This document shows positions 1 to 7,077 of a stretch of DNA of 64,000 nt, one piece after another; position 1 is the stretch's first letter, and every line of letters begins with the position of its first letter. The stretch covers positions 4,030,001 through 4,094,000 of the forward strand of contig NZ_BLKZ01000001.1 of assembly GCF_010723575.1 (NCBI RefSeq), given 5' to 3'. A model generated the notes under the pieces. That model worked only from the letters and a program-made list of their open reading frames with translations. It was not told the DNA's origin and made no database searches. Both the position numbers and the translations under genes were made by a program. Source of the stretch: Mycobacterium bourgelatii (GTDB lineage Bacteria > Actinomycetota > Actinomycetes > Mycobacteriales > Mycobacteriaceae).

Positions 1-1
1 G

Positions 2-625
2 ATTCACCAGCCCAACCCCGTGGTTCCCGATTCGGTGATCATGCCGGGGATGCGCGACCTGCTGGATGAAGGGTTGATCGGCGCGGCAGGCGTGTCCAAC
101 TATTCGCTCGCTCGCTGGCGGAAAGCGGACGCAGCGCTGGGTCGCCCGGTGATCAGCAACCAGGTCCAGTTCTCGCTGGCACGCCCCGAGGCTCTGGACG
201 ATCTGGTTCCGTTCGCCGAGCGTGAGAACCGCATCGTGATCGCCTACAGCCCGCTGGCGCAGGGCTTGCTGGGCGGCAAGTACGGAGTCGACAACCGACC
301 CGGTGACGTCCGGCTGGCCAACCCGCTGTTCGGCACCGAAAACCTGCGCCGCATCGAGCCGCTGCTGCAGACGATGCGTGACGTCGCGGCGAGCGTCGAT
401 GCCAAACCGGCCCAGGTGGCGCTGGCTTGGCTGATCAGCCTGCCGGGCGTGGTCGCCATTCCCGGGGCCTCCAGCGTCGAACAGCTCGAGTTCAATGTCG
501 CCGCAGCCGACATCGAGTTGAGCGCTGAGGCCCGCGACGCGCTCACCGACGCCGCCCGTGCGTTCCACCCGGTGCCCGCGCGCCGCGTGTTCACCGACAT
601 GGTCCGCGAGAAGCTTCCTTTCTAA
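2..625 (+). CDS. Aldo/keto reductase, C-terminal two thirds (5' end outside window)
   Basis: The reading frame is open from the first complete codon of the window, so the gene starts upstream and only about 207 residues are visible. Aldo/keto reductases are cytosolic NAD(P)H-dependent (alpha/beta)8-barrel enzymes that reduce aldehydes and ketones. The visible part holds the late-barrel signatures: GVSNYS, the NQVQFSL strand, YSPLAQGLLGGKY and the cofactor-phosphate-binding region IPGASSVEQLEFN. The catalytic Asp/Tyr/Lys/His residues lie in the missing part. The neighbour on the right is htpG on the opposite strand, as for Rv2298 and Rv2299c in M. tuberculosis, which supports orthology with Rv2298. 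Its 3' end overlaps the convergent DUF998-like gene by about 35 bp. The substrate is unknown. Confidence 0.9.
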   Translation: MHQPNPVVPDSVIMPGMRDLLDEGLIGAAGVSNYSLARWRKADAALGRPVISNQVQFSLARPEALDDLVPFAERENRIVIAYSPLAQGLLGGKYGVDNRPGDVRLANPLFGTENLRRIEPLLQTMRDVAASVDAKPAQVALAWLISLPGVVAIPGASSVEQLEFNVAAADIELSAEARDALTDAARAFHPVPARRVFTDMVREKLPF

Positions 626-1214
626 CTGCTCTAACTGCGCACAGCAGCAGGATTGCCGTCAGCGTCTGCCACAGCAGGATCGAGTACACGCTGATCCGTT
701 CCCAAAGCCCAACATTGTTGGCGCCCAACACGAACAACGTCAGTCCCGCGTACCCGGCCCCGGCCAGCAACCACGAAACGACGCGATACCAAGGCGCACC
801 AATGGATTTCGACAAGGAAGTCGATCCTGCCACTATCGCGGCGTTGCCACCGGCGATGGCCAGCAGGGCGCCCAACCCGTGCACCCAAGCCCCCGAGCCG
901 CTATGGACGACGGCGACGAGGATGTTGCCGACGGCGTTAGCCGTCGCGAACAACACAAAGGCGGCCTGGTAACGCGTGCGGTGACTGGCCGCGGGGCCCA
1001 CCAGCAGAGTGCCTAGCAGGAAAAGCGTTCCCTGCCAACAGAAGGCCGCATTCATGGCTGCGGCGCGCGGCGACCGCGCCGGCACGCCAAGCGAGCTGAT
1101 GTAGTCGATCAGGTAGTTGTACTGGGGGCCGATCGCGGCCGCGGCCACCGCCTCCGCGATGAGGTAGCCGAGGGCCGCCGCGATCCACACGGCGGCGCCT
1201 GCGGCCACGCGCAC
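591..1214 (-). CDS. DUF998-type integral membrane protein
   Basis: A 207-residue, strongly hydrophobic protein with about six predicted membrane segments: the N-terminus, roughly residues 55-75, 80-105, 112-130, 145-165 and 170-195. The spacing and motifs such as YNYLIDYISSLG and GNILVAVVHSG fit the DUF998 family of bacterial membrane proteins, whose biochemical function is not established. The start is a GTG with a weak upstream purine run, so the exact N-terminus is uncertain. The 3' end overlaps the convergent aldo/keto reductase by about 35 bp. It lies 20 bp downstream of the htpG stop on the same strand and may be co-transcribed with htpG. No catalytic residues can be named. Confidence 0.75.
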   Translation of the reverse strand: MRVAAGAAVWIAAALGYLIAEAVAAAAIGPQYNYLIDYISSLGVPARSPRAAAMNAAFCWQGTLFLLGTLLVGPAASHRTRYQAAFVLFATANAVGNILVAVVHSGSGAWVHGLGALLAIAGGNAAIVAGSTSLSKSIGAPWYRVVSWLLAGAGYAGLTLFVLGANNVGLWERISVYSILLWQTLTAILLLCAVRAVRKEASRGPCR

Positions 1215-1234
1215 GGCGTTTCTCTACGCGTTCT

Positions 1235-3172
1235 CTACAGGCTGCGCGTCAAGCGGTCCGCGAGCAGTCCGGCGAACCTCGCCGGATCGTCGAGCGCCCC
1301 GCCTTCGGCGAGAAGTGCTGTGCCGTAGAGCAATTCAGCCGCCTCAGCCACGGAGGCATCATCGGGCCGGTCCTGGTGCGCCTGACGTAGACCCTTGATG
1401 AGCGGATGGTTCGGGTTGAGTTCCAGAATCCGCTTGCCGACCGGAACTTCCTGTCCGGAAGCCCGGTAGATGCGCGCCAGCGCCGGGGTCATCCCGAAGG
1501 CATCGGTGATCAGGCAGGCCGGCGACTCGGTCAGGCGGGTGGACAACCGCACTTCCTTGACGTGCTCGCTCAGGGTCTCCTTCAACCAGGTCAGCAGATC
1601 GGCGAATTCCTTTTCCTGCTCCTCGCGTTCGGCTTCGCTGCTTTCCTCGTCCGAGGTCAGGTCCACCTCGCCCTTGGCTACCGACTGCAGCGGTTTGCCC
1701 TCGTAGTCGGGCACCATGCCCACCCAGACCTCGTCGACCGGGTCGGTGAGCAGCAGCACCTCGTAGCCCTTGGCCTTGAACGCCTCGAGATGCGGCGAGT
1801 TGAGGATCTGTTGGCGCGACTCGCCGGTCGCGTAGAAGATCTTTTCCTGCCCTTCCTTCATCCGCTCGACGTACTGGGCCAGCGTGGTGGGTTCCTCCTC
1901 GCTGTGCGTGGAGACGAACGACGAGATCTGCAGCAGGGTCTCCCGGTTGTCGATATCTGACAACAGGCCCTCTTTGACGACCCTGCCGAACTGGGTCCAG
2001 AACTTCTTGTAGTCCTCGGGCCGCGAGGATTGCATCTCCTTGATGGTCGAAAGGACCTTCTTGGTCAGCCGGCGGCGGATGGCCTTGATCTGACGGTCTT
2101 GCTGCAGGATTTCCCGGGAAACGTTGAGCGACAAGTCCTGCGCGTCGACCACACCCTTGATGAAGCGCAAGTACTCGGGCATCAGTTGGTCGCAGTCGCC
2201 CATGATGAACACGCGCTTGACGTAGAGGTGCACACCGACCTTGGCGTCCCGGTCGAACAGATCGAACGGGGCGTGCGACGGGATGAACAGCAGGGCCTGG
2301 TATTCGAAAGTGCCCTCCGCCTTCATCGCGATGATTTCCAGCGGGTCGTCCCAGGCGTGGGCGATGTGCTTGTAGAACTCCTTGTATTCGTCTTCGCTGA
2401 CTTCGTCCTTGGGCCGAGCCCACAGCGCCTTCATCGAGTTGATCGTCTCGGTTTCGACGGTCACCTCTTCGCGGGTCTCTTCGGAGCCTTCCTCGACCGG
2501 TACCTGCTTGCGCCGCTCCACCTGCATACGGATCGGGAAAGCGATGAAGTCGGAGTACTGCTTGACCAGGCTTCTGATCTTCCACTCGGCCGTGTAGTCG
2601 TGCAGCTCGTCCTCGGAGTCCTCGGGCTTAAGGTGCAAAGTCACCGAGGTGCCCTGCGGCGCACCCTCGACGGATTCGATCGTGTAAGTGCCCTCACCGC
2701 TGGACTCCCACCGGGTGCCCTCGGTCTGCCCGGCTTTCCGTGTCACCAGTTCGACCTTGTCGGCGACCATGAAGCTCGAGTAGAAGCCGATACCGAACTG
2801 CCCGATCAGTTCTTCCGACGCGGCCTGGTTCTTGGCTTCCTTGAGTTGCTGACGCACCTCGGCGGTGCCCGATTTGGCCAACGTGCCGATGAGGTCCACC
2901 ACCTCGTCGCGCGTCATCCCAATGCCGTTGTCGCGGACGGTGAGTGTGCGCGCCTCTTTGTCTACCTCGAGTTCGATGTGCAGGTCGGACGTGTCTACGT
3001 CCAGGTCCTTGTTGCGGAGCGCCTCGAGGCGCACCTTGTCCAACGCATCCGAAGCGTTGGAGATCAGCTCCCGTAGGAATGAGTCTTTGTTGGAGTAGAC
3101 CGAGTGGACCATCAAGTCCAGCAACTGTCGGGCCTCGGCCTGAAACTCCAACTGCTCGACACTCGCGTTCAT
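1235..3172 (-). CDS. htpG: Chaperone protein HtpG (bacterial Hsp90)
   Basis: A 645-residue cytosolic ATP-dependent chaperone of the Hsp90 family, close to the 647 residues of M. tuberculosis HtpG. The N-terminal GHKL ATPase domain shows the three nucleotide-binding motifs in order: ELISNASDALDKVR, DNGIGMTRDEV and GQFGIGFYSSFMVAD. The middle domain contains NVSREILQQD and the C-terminal dimerisation region ends in DRLTRSL. The frame extends 12 codons upstream to a GTG. The internal ATG at 3172 is preferred because it starts the conserved MNASVEQLEFQAEARQLLDL and is preceded by a GGGA-type ribosome site about 8 nt away. An inverted repeat sits 32-55 nt upstream of the start. Confidence 0.97.
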   Translation of the reverse strand: MNASVEQLEFQAEARQLLDLMVHSVYSNKDSFLRELISNASDALDKVRLEALRNKDLDVDTSDLHIELEVDKEARTLTVRDNGIGMTRDEVVDLIGTLAKSGTAEVRQQLKEAKNQAASEELIGQFGIGFYSSFMVADKVELVTRKAGQTEGTRWESSGEGTYTIESVEGAPQGTSVTLHLKPEDSEDELHDYTAEWKIRSLVKQYSDFIAFPIRMQVERRKQVPVEEGSEETREEVTVETETINSMKALWARPKDEVSEDEYKEFYKHIAHAWDDPLEIIAMKAEGTFEYQALLFIPSHAPFDLFDRDAKVGVHLYVKRVFIMGDCDQLMPEYLRFIKGVVDAQDLSLNVSREILQQDRQIKAIRRRLTKKVLSTIKEMQSSRPEDYKKFWTQFGRVVKEGLLSDIDNRETLLQISSFVSTHSEEEPTTLAQYVERMKEGQEKIFYATGESRQQILNSPHLEAFKAKGYEVLLLTDPVDEVWVGMVPDYEGKPLQSVAKGEVDLTSDEESSEAEREEQEKEFADLLTWLKETLSEHVKEVRLSTRLTESPACLITDAFGMTPALARIYRASGQEVPVGKRILELNPNHPLIKGLRQAHQDRPDDASVAEAAELLYGTALLAEGGALDDPARFAGLLADRLTRSL

Positions 3173-3203
3173 GACTTTTCCCTTTCGCACCCTATCTGCG
3201 TTT

Positions 3204-3227
3204 TGCACACCTTCTACCCCGTGTGCA
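3204..3227. promoter_or_regulatory. Inverted repeat TGCACAC-N10-GTGTGCA upstream of htpG
   Basis: A perfect 7-bp inverted repeat with a 10-nt spacer lies 32-55 nt before the chosen htpG start. On the minus strand a TAGGGT hexamer (3189-3194), fitting the mycobacterial -10 consensus TANNNT, lies just downstream, so the repeat would cover the -35 region. That placement suits a repressor operator. It does not match the HAIR element CTTGAGT-N7-ACTCAAG bound by HspR. The regulator is unknown and the assignment is inferred from position and symmetry alone. Confidence 0.5.
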
Positions 3228-3291
3228 CCCCTGCAGTCGTCGGCCGCCGTCTTGCGGCCGTCAGCGACTCGAATTTAGCGCGCCAAATCGG

Positions 3292-4215
3292 TCAGTGCAG
3301 GTAGGGGTCGTCTTCAGGCAGCCACGCGGACTCGTGGTGGAGGCGCTTGTACAACTCCGGGTTGCCGCCTTGGGTGAGTGCGTTGATGACGGCGACCACG
3401 CTCGGGCGCCGCTCGTCGCGGCGAGACACCAGCGACCACGTCCAAAACGGTTGCGGGTGCACGATCGGGCGTCGCACCAAACCCGTCGGCAACGGCTTGT
3501 TCTGATCCCTGGCATTGTTCAGCACCGGGCCACCGAACCGCCGAACGTGAGCAAAAAACGCGGTGCCGGTGACGCCACCGTCCGCACAGCGCTCGCTCCG
3601 GGCGCCGGTATCGCTAGCAAACTGCTCGGCGAACCAATTCCAGGATGCCCACGACGACTCGTCCGAATCGAGCAGCACCAGGACGTCTTTGGCCGCGACC
3701 GGGGATGCGTCCGAACCGGGAGCCACCGCATAGAGCAGGTCGGCACCGATCAGCCGCGCGTCCAGCTGCTGCTCATCGAGGTCGCGGCGCCGCACCCAGC
3801 AAATTGCGAGGTCAAGGGCGCGCTCGGCGACCCGCGTCGCCTGCGTGTGCGAGGGCAGCACCCAGGTGTCGACGCGGAGTTGAGCGACGCCGGAGGTGCG
3901 CTCGACCAGATCGGGCGGACGCCAGTTCACGTACCCAATGCGCACCGGCTGGCTGTCGGTCAGCCCGTTCGCCTGGGTGCGCAACTCGTCAGCACTGGCC
4001 AGCAATTCTCGGACTTTGGGTAGCAGGGCGGCTCCGGAAGCGGTCAGGACCACCTCGCGGCGGTTGCGGTGAAAGAGCTGCAGCTTGAGGTCGCGCTCGA
4101 GAGCCTTGATCTGCTGAGAGAGCGACGGACCCGCGATGTGCAGCCGCTCGGCTGCCCGACCGAAGTGCAGTTCTTCGGCGACGGCGACGAAGTAGCGCAG
4201 CTGACGCAGCTCCAC
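3292..4215 (-). CDS. LysR-family transcriptional regulator
   Basis: A 307-residue LysR-type regulator. The N-terminal winged helix-turn-helix (about residues 1-60) reads MELRQLRYFVAVAEELHFGR, then AAERLHIAGPSLSQQIKALE and LKLQLFHRNRREVVLTASGA, the classical family signature. The remaining 240 residues form the periplasmic-binding-protein-like effector domain. Translation starts at a GTG at 4215. The gene is divergent from the SDR/muconolactone-isomerase-like pair, separated by 125 bp. LysR proteins usually control the divergent neighbour, so these two genes are the likely targets and a small aromatic or acid effector is plausible. The effector cannot be read from the sequence. Confidence 0.93.
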   Translation of the reverse strand: MELRQLRYFVAVAEELHFGRAAERLHIAGPSLSQQIKALERDLKLQLFHRNRREVVLTASGAALLPKVRELLASADELRTQANGLTDSQPVRIGYVNWRPPDLVERTSGVAQLRVDTWVLPSHTQATRVAERALDLAICWVRRRDLDEQQLDARLIGADLLYAVAPGSDASPVAAKDVLVLLDSDESSWASWNWFAEQFASDTGARSERCADGGVTGTAFFAHVRRFGGPVLNNARDQNKPLPTGLVRRPIVHPQPFWTWSLVSRRDERRPSVVAVINALTQGGNPELYKRLHHESAWLPEDDPYLH

Positions 4216-4340
4216 TGACCCATCGTAGTGCGGTAAGAGGCTGTGCCTATCAATTGAGAGGCAACTTCAATCGAGCAGATGGATGCGTTGGGCGCCCGGA
4301 TTGGTTACAGCGAAGCACAAGCTGCGTGAAAGGGCGTTCC
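4216..4340. promoter_or_regulatory. Divergent promoter region between the LysR and SDR genes
   Basis: This 125-bp region separates two divergent starts. It contains the 8-bp palindrome TCAATTGA at 4250-4257 inside an AT-richer stretch, and a GAAAGGG ribosome-binding sequence just before the SDR ATG at 4341. LysR proteins bind dyads with a T-N11-A core in such divergent regions. This is the most likely site, but no exact operator can be assigned. Confidence 0.45.
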
Positions 4341-5054
4341 ATGAGTCAGCGGCCGAAAGTAGTGGTCATCACCGGGGCCTCCCAGGGCATCGGCGCCGCC
4401 CTGGTCCCCGCCTACCGCAAACTGGGTTACGCCGTGGTGGCGGTCGCCCGTTCCATCGCCGACTTCGACGACCCCGAGGTGCTTGCCGTGCGGGCCGATG
4501 TGTCCCAGCCCGGCGCGGGTGCCCGGATCGTCGACGCGGCGCTGAACCGCTTCGGCCGGATCGACACCCTGATCAACAACGCCGGCATTTTTGTCTCCAA
4601 GCCGTTCACCGAGTACACCGACGACGACTACGACACGGTGACGGGAGTGAACCTGCGCGGGTTTTTCGAGGTAACCCGCAGCGCCCTCGCCGCCATGCTG
4701 AACCGCGACGGCGGCGGGCACGTGATCAATCTGTCGACCAGCCTGGTCGACCACGCCAGTTCCGCGGTCCCCGCTGGCCTGGCGGCGCTGACCAAGGGGG
4801 GCATCAACGCCGTCACCAAAGGGCTGGCGGTCGAGTACGCCACCCGCGGGATCCGGGTCAACGCGATCGGACTGGGCACGATCCGCACTCCCATGCACTC
4901 GCCTGACGTCTACGACACCCTGGCCGCGCTGCACCCCGTCGGCCGCTTGGGGGAGATCGAGGATGCGGTCAACGCCATCGTGTACCTGGAAACCGCCCCG
5001 TTCGTCACGGGCGAAATCTTGCATGTCGACGGCGGCCAAAGTGCCGGGCACTGA
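4341..5054 (+). CDS. Short-chain dehydrogenase/reductase (SDR) lacking the usual catalytic Tyr
   Basis: A 237-residue Rossmann-fold protein. The start at ATG 4341 begins MSQRPKVVVITGASQGIGA, with the TGxxxGIG cofactor motif at residues 11-17 and GAAAGGG upstream; an in-frame upstream extension has no support. NNAG is present (LINNAGIF), as is the serine-bearing strand HVINLSTS. At the active site the family motif is YxxxK, but here the lysine lies in GLAALTKGGINAVTKG, which places Ala at the Tyr position. The fold and cofactor binding are therefore secure, while classical oxidoreductase chemistry is doubtful. It ends in a typical C-terminus (TGEILHVDGGQ). It is followed 41 bp later by a muconolactone-isomerase-like gene, and the divergent LysR gene probably controls both. 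Confidence 0.9.
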   Translation: MSQRPKVVVITGASQGIGAALVPAYRKLGYAVVAVARSIADFDDPEVLAVRADVSQPGAGARIVDAALNRFGRIDTLINNAGIFVSKPFTEYTDDDYDTVTGVNLRGFFEVTRSALAAMLNRDGGGHVINLSTSLVDHASSAVPAGLAALTKGGINAVTKGLAVEYATRGIRVNAIGLGTIRTPMHSPDVYDTLAALHPVGRLGEIEDAVNAIVYLETAPFVTGEILHVDGGQSAGH

Positions 5055-5095
5055 ACGAATTTCGGGTTAGTGAAGGGGCTTGGAAGGTCACGATC

Positions 5096-5662
5096 ATGGA
5101 ATATCTCGTCGAAATGAAGGCACACGTTCCCGCGGGGACGCCGCCGGCCGCCATGCAGGACATTCACGCACGCGAGGCAGTACGGGTCCGCGAACTCGCC
5201 GCCGAGGGAACGATAGTGCGCCTCTGGCACCCGGCCGCGTCGGACGGACGCACGTTCGGCTTGCTCACGGCCGACGAGCACGGCTTGCTGGACAAGGCCC
5301 TCGCCTCGATGCCCCTACACATGTGGCGCTCCTACGAGATCACCCCGTTGTCGTGGCATCCCGATGACCCTGGTGCGGAGCGGGGTCAGGAAGCGGCGGA
5401 ATTCCTCACCAGGACGACGATTACGGTTCCGCCTGGCACTTCGGGACGGACTATCGACGACCTCAAGGTGCGGGAGGCGATCTGCAATCAGGCCCTGGCG
5501 CAGGCCGGTCTGCTGGTTCGACTGTGGACACCTCCGATCCAGCCCGGTTTGTGGCAGTCCGTCGGCCTGTGGAGCGCACGCGACGTTCGGGACCTGGAGG
5601 CGATATTGGCGTCGTTGCCGCTGTACCGCTGGATGACCGTCGACACCACGCCGCTCAGCTAG
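5096..5662 (+). CDS. Tandem muconolactone delta-isomerase-like protein
   Basis: A 188-residue protein built of two similar halves of about 90 residues. Half one begins MEYLVEMKAHVPAGTPPAAM and ends MPLHMWRSYEITPLSWHP. Half two begins FLTRTTITVPPGTSGRTIDD and ends LPLYRWMTVDTTPLS. Each resembles a single muconolactone isomerase subunit (ferredoxin-like fold, catC-type, beta-ketoadipate pathway). The true isomerase is a roughly 95-residue chain that oligomerises, so this is a fused duplication. It follows the SDR in the same orientation and is probably co-transcribed. Substrate and activity are unproven. The pairing with an SDR and LysR gene suggests catabolism of a small cyclic acid or lactone. 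Confidence 0.85.
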   Translation: MEYLVEMKAHVPAGTPPAAMQDIHAREAVRVRELAAEGTIVRLWHPAASDGRTFGLLTADEHGLLDKALASMPLHMWRSYEITPLSWHPDDPGAERGQEAAEFLTRTTITVPPGTSGRTIDDLKVREAICNQALAQAGLLVRLWTPPIQPGLWQSVGLWSARDVRDLEAILASLPLYRWMTVDTTPLS

Positions 5663-5665
5663 CCG

Positions 5666-5723
5666 CGAGCAGACGCAAACTTGCACTGCGGCGGCGTTTT
5701 CCGTACGAGTTTGCGTCTGCTCG
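5666..5723. terminator. Perfect 16-bp inverted repeat after the isomerase-like gene
   Basis: The arms 5666-5681 and 5708-5723 are exact reverse complements (core GAGCAGACGCAAACT) with a 26-nt loop, beginning four bases after the isomerase-like stop codon. A stem this long would stop or stabilise the upstream transcript. There is no T-run, as is common for mycobacterial terminators. From memory, similar GAGCAGACGCAAA strings recur between genes in mycobacterial genomes, so it may also be a dispersed repeat. Confidence 0.65.
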
Positions 5724-5823
5724 GCGACCTCAGTTTCGCGTGTGGCTTCGATTGCACACACCCCAAACAGTGACCGATGGACACTAATGTGCGATTTGCA
5801 CAACAGGATCTTCTCTAACGCCC

Positions 5824-5835
5824 TATGATCTGCTC
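5824..5835 (+). promoter_or_regulatory. Leaderless promoter -10 (TATGAT) of the MEDS-STAS gene
   Basis: TATGAT at 5824-5829 is followed by six bases and the ATG at 5836. No ribosome-binding sequence precedes this ATG. A -10 hexamer 6-7 nt before the start codon is the arrangement of leaderless mRNAs, which are abundant in mycobacteria. No convincing -35 is visible. Confidence 0.6.
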
Positions 5836-6714
5836 ATGACGGGCGACCGGGCCGCTGCTGTGAGGGCCTCGGGGATATTCGAAAGCGCTCGTGCAGCCGG
5901 CAAATGTGATCACGCGTGCTTGGCGTATTCGACGAAATCCGAGCGTGACGCCGCAGCGGTCGAGTGGCTGGTAGAAGGCGCCCGTATCGGGCAACGCCTG
6001 GCCATGGTCACGACCGACCCCGACGGCGGCGCCGAGCTACTTGCCGCCCTCGCGGCGGCCGACGCACGGGTCGCCGAACAGGTAGCAGCCTTCAGCCACG
6101 ATCAGGTGTACGACATGTCCAAGCCGATTGACGCCGACGCACAGCTGGCGCTGTATGCCGGCCAGGTCAAGCGGGCGCTGGCCGACGGCTTCACCGGCAT
6201 TCGGGTGTTCTGCGACATCACTCCCCTGATCGCCGATCCGGCTCGTCGAGCCAGCCATGCCCATTGGGAGCACACAGCGGATGCCTGGATGGCCGAGGGC
6301 AACCCATTGTCCGCGTTGTGCGCCTACGACGTCGGCGTCGTCGGCAATCAGCCGGAGGCAGTCATGGTCGTGCACCCGCTGCGCCACGGTCCGGCGACTA
6401 CCTCAACCCCTTTCGGCCTGTTCTGCCAGCCCTCGAAGACGGTGTTGGGCGGCGAAGTCGACGCCTTCGGCGTTCGGGCCCTGGCGGAAGCACTCGAGGT
6501 CCTGCCGGATGGTCCGGTCAACCTCGATGTGAGCGACCTGTCCTACATCTGCGCTCGCGGCGCTGCTGCCCTGGCGCATGCCGGCCAGGTCGCAACGGCA
6601 AACCGGCCGCGCATTCGACTGACCGGTGCACCGCCGATTGTGAAGCGAATTTGGCAGGTCCTGGGATTCGACAAGGACATGATCCCCGAGGACGCTTCTC
6701 GGCGCCTGAGCTAA
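5836..6714 (+). CDS. MEDS-domain sensor protein with C-terminal STAS domain
   Basis: A 292-residue soluble protein. The first 190 residues match the MEDS (DcmR-type sensory) domain pattern: an early DHACLAY motif, EWLVEGARIGQRLAMVTT, then FTGIRVFCDIT and ALCAYDVGVV. The C-terminal 90 residues (from about 200) look like a STAS domain: DGPVNLDVSDLSYICARGAAALAHAG resembles the anti-anti-sigma core in which a Ser or Thr is phosphorylated by a partner kinase. Such proteins are thought to couple an unknown ligand to partner-switching control of sigma factors. A partner-switch kinase/phosphatase lies at 32.2 kb, but a link is speculative. The ATG at 5836 is chosen because of the leaderless -10. Two hairpin repeats and an IS110 element follow. 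Confidence 0.85.
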   Translation: MTGDRAAAVRASGIFESARAAGKCDHACLAYSTKSERDAAAVEWLVEGARIGQRLAMVTTDPDGGAELLAALAAADARVAEQVAAFSHDQVYDMSKPIDADAQLALYAGQVKRALADGFTGIRVFCDITPLIADPARRASHAHWEHTADAWMAEGNPLSALCAYDVGVVGNQPEAVMVVHPLRHGPATTSTPFGLFCQPSKTVLGGEVDAFGVRALAEALEVLPDGPVNLDVSDLSYICARGAAALAHAGQVATANRPRIRLTGAPPIVKRIWQVLGFDKDMIPEDASRRLS

Positions 6715-6739
6715 GCGCCCGGCTCCCTTGCCGTTGACC

Positions 6740-6806
6740 CTGCACTTTTGGCGGCCTCTTCTCGTACTTCTCCGCCAAATCCGCAAAGTCAACGCGCTTG
6801 CCAAGC
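6740..6806. repeat. Hairpin repeat copy 1 (intact)
   Basis: This unit starts CTGCACTTTTGGCGG and contains an 8-bp stem, TTTGGCGG (6747-6754) with CCGCCAAA (6772-6779), around a 17-nt loop. The same unit begins again 82 bp later and is split by the IS element. It lies 25 bp after the MEDS-STAS stop, so the hairpin may also end that transcript. It resembles REP-type palindromic repeats. Confidence 0.75.
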
Positions 6807-6821
6807 AAACCCCGATTGAGA

Positions 6822-6842
6822 CTGCACTTTTGGCGGTGTCCT
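6822..6842. repeat. Hairpin repeat copy 2, left part (interrupted by the IS element)
   Basis: CTGCACTTTTGGCGG (6822-6836) repeats the first 15 bases of copy 1. The rest of the unit resumes at 8306 on the far side of the IS element. Joining base 6842 to base 8306 restores a unit with the same loop length as copy 1 and only three changed bases between the left stem and TCTCGTAC. Confidence 0.75.
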
Positions 6843-7077
6843 TAAGTTCGTAGGTGCAGTTACTTCGTGTTGTTACGTTGTGCTGTGACCCGGGCGGGTC
6901 GGGTGAGGTTGTTGGTGTGTTGCCGGCTTGATGGTGCGGCTTGAGAGGACTGGCCGCCCGACCCGCTTGGACTTCTCTGGCCGCTGATTGAGATCTGCGA
7001 TGTGATCGCTTGTTTAAGGAAATGCTGGCGGGGTGGTCCGTGGGGAACATGTTGGCAGACAAGCGAATAGAGGCGAG
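6843..7077 (+). ncRNA. Candidate bridge RNA of the IS110 element
   Basis: IS110-group recombinases are guided by a structured bridge RNA encoded in the left non-coding end. Here the 235-bp left end contains a 10-bp perfect stem, GCGGGTCGGG (6894-6903) with CCCGACCCGC (6957-6966), enclosing a 53-nt loop. Within the loop, GAGAGGACT at 6943-6951 is the exact reverse complement of AGTCCTCTC at the right junction (8300-8308). Eight of these bases also pair with the reconstructed empty target (GTCCTCTC). That is what a right target guide should do. A matching left guide was not found with confidence. The RNA ends are not known. Confidence 0.55.

Noticed and set aside
2030..3076. A 348-codon open frame opposite htpG
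   Set aside because: It is a mirror frame of a well-conserved gene in GC-rich DNA, with no ribosome site and low-complexity Val/Leu/His-rich translation.
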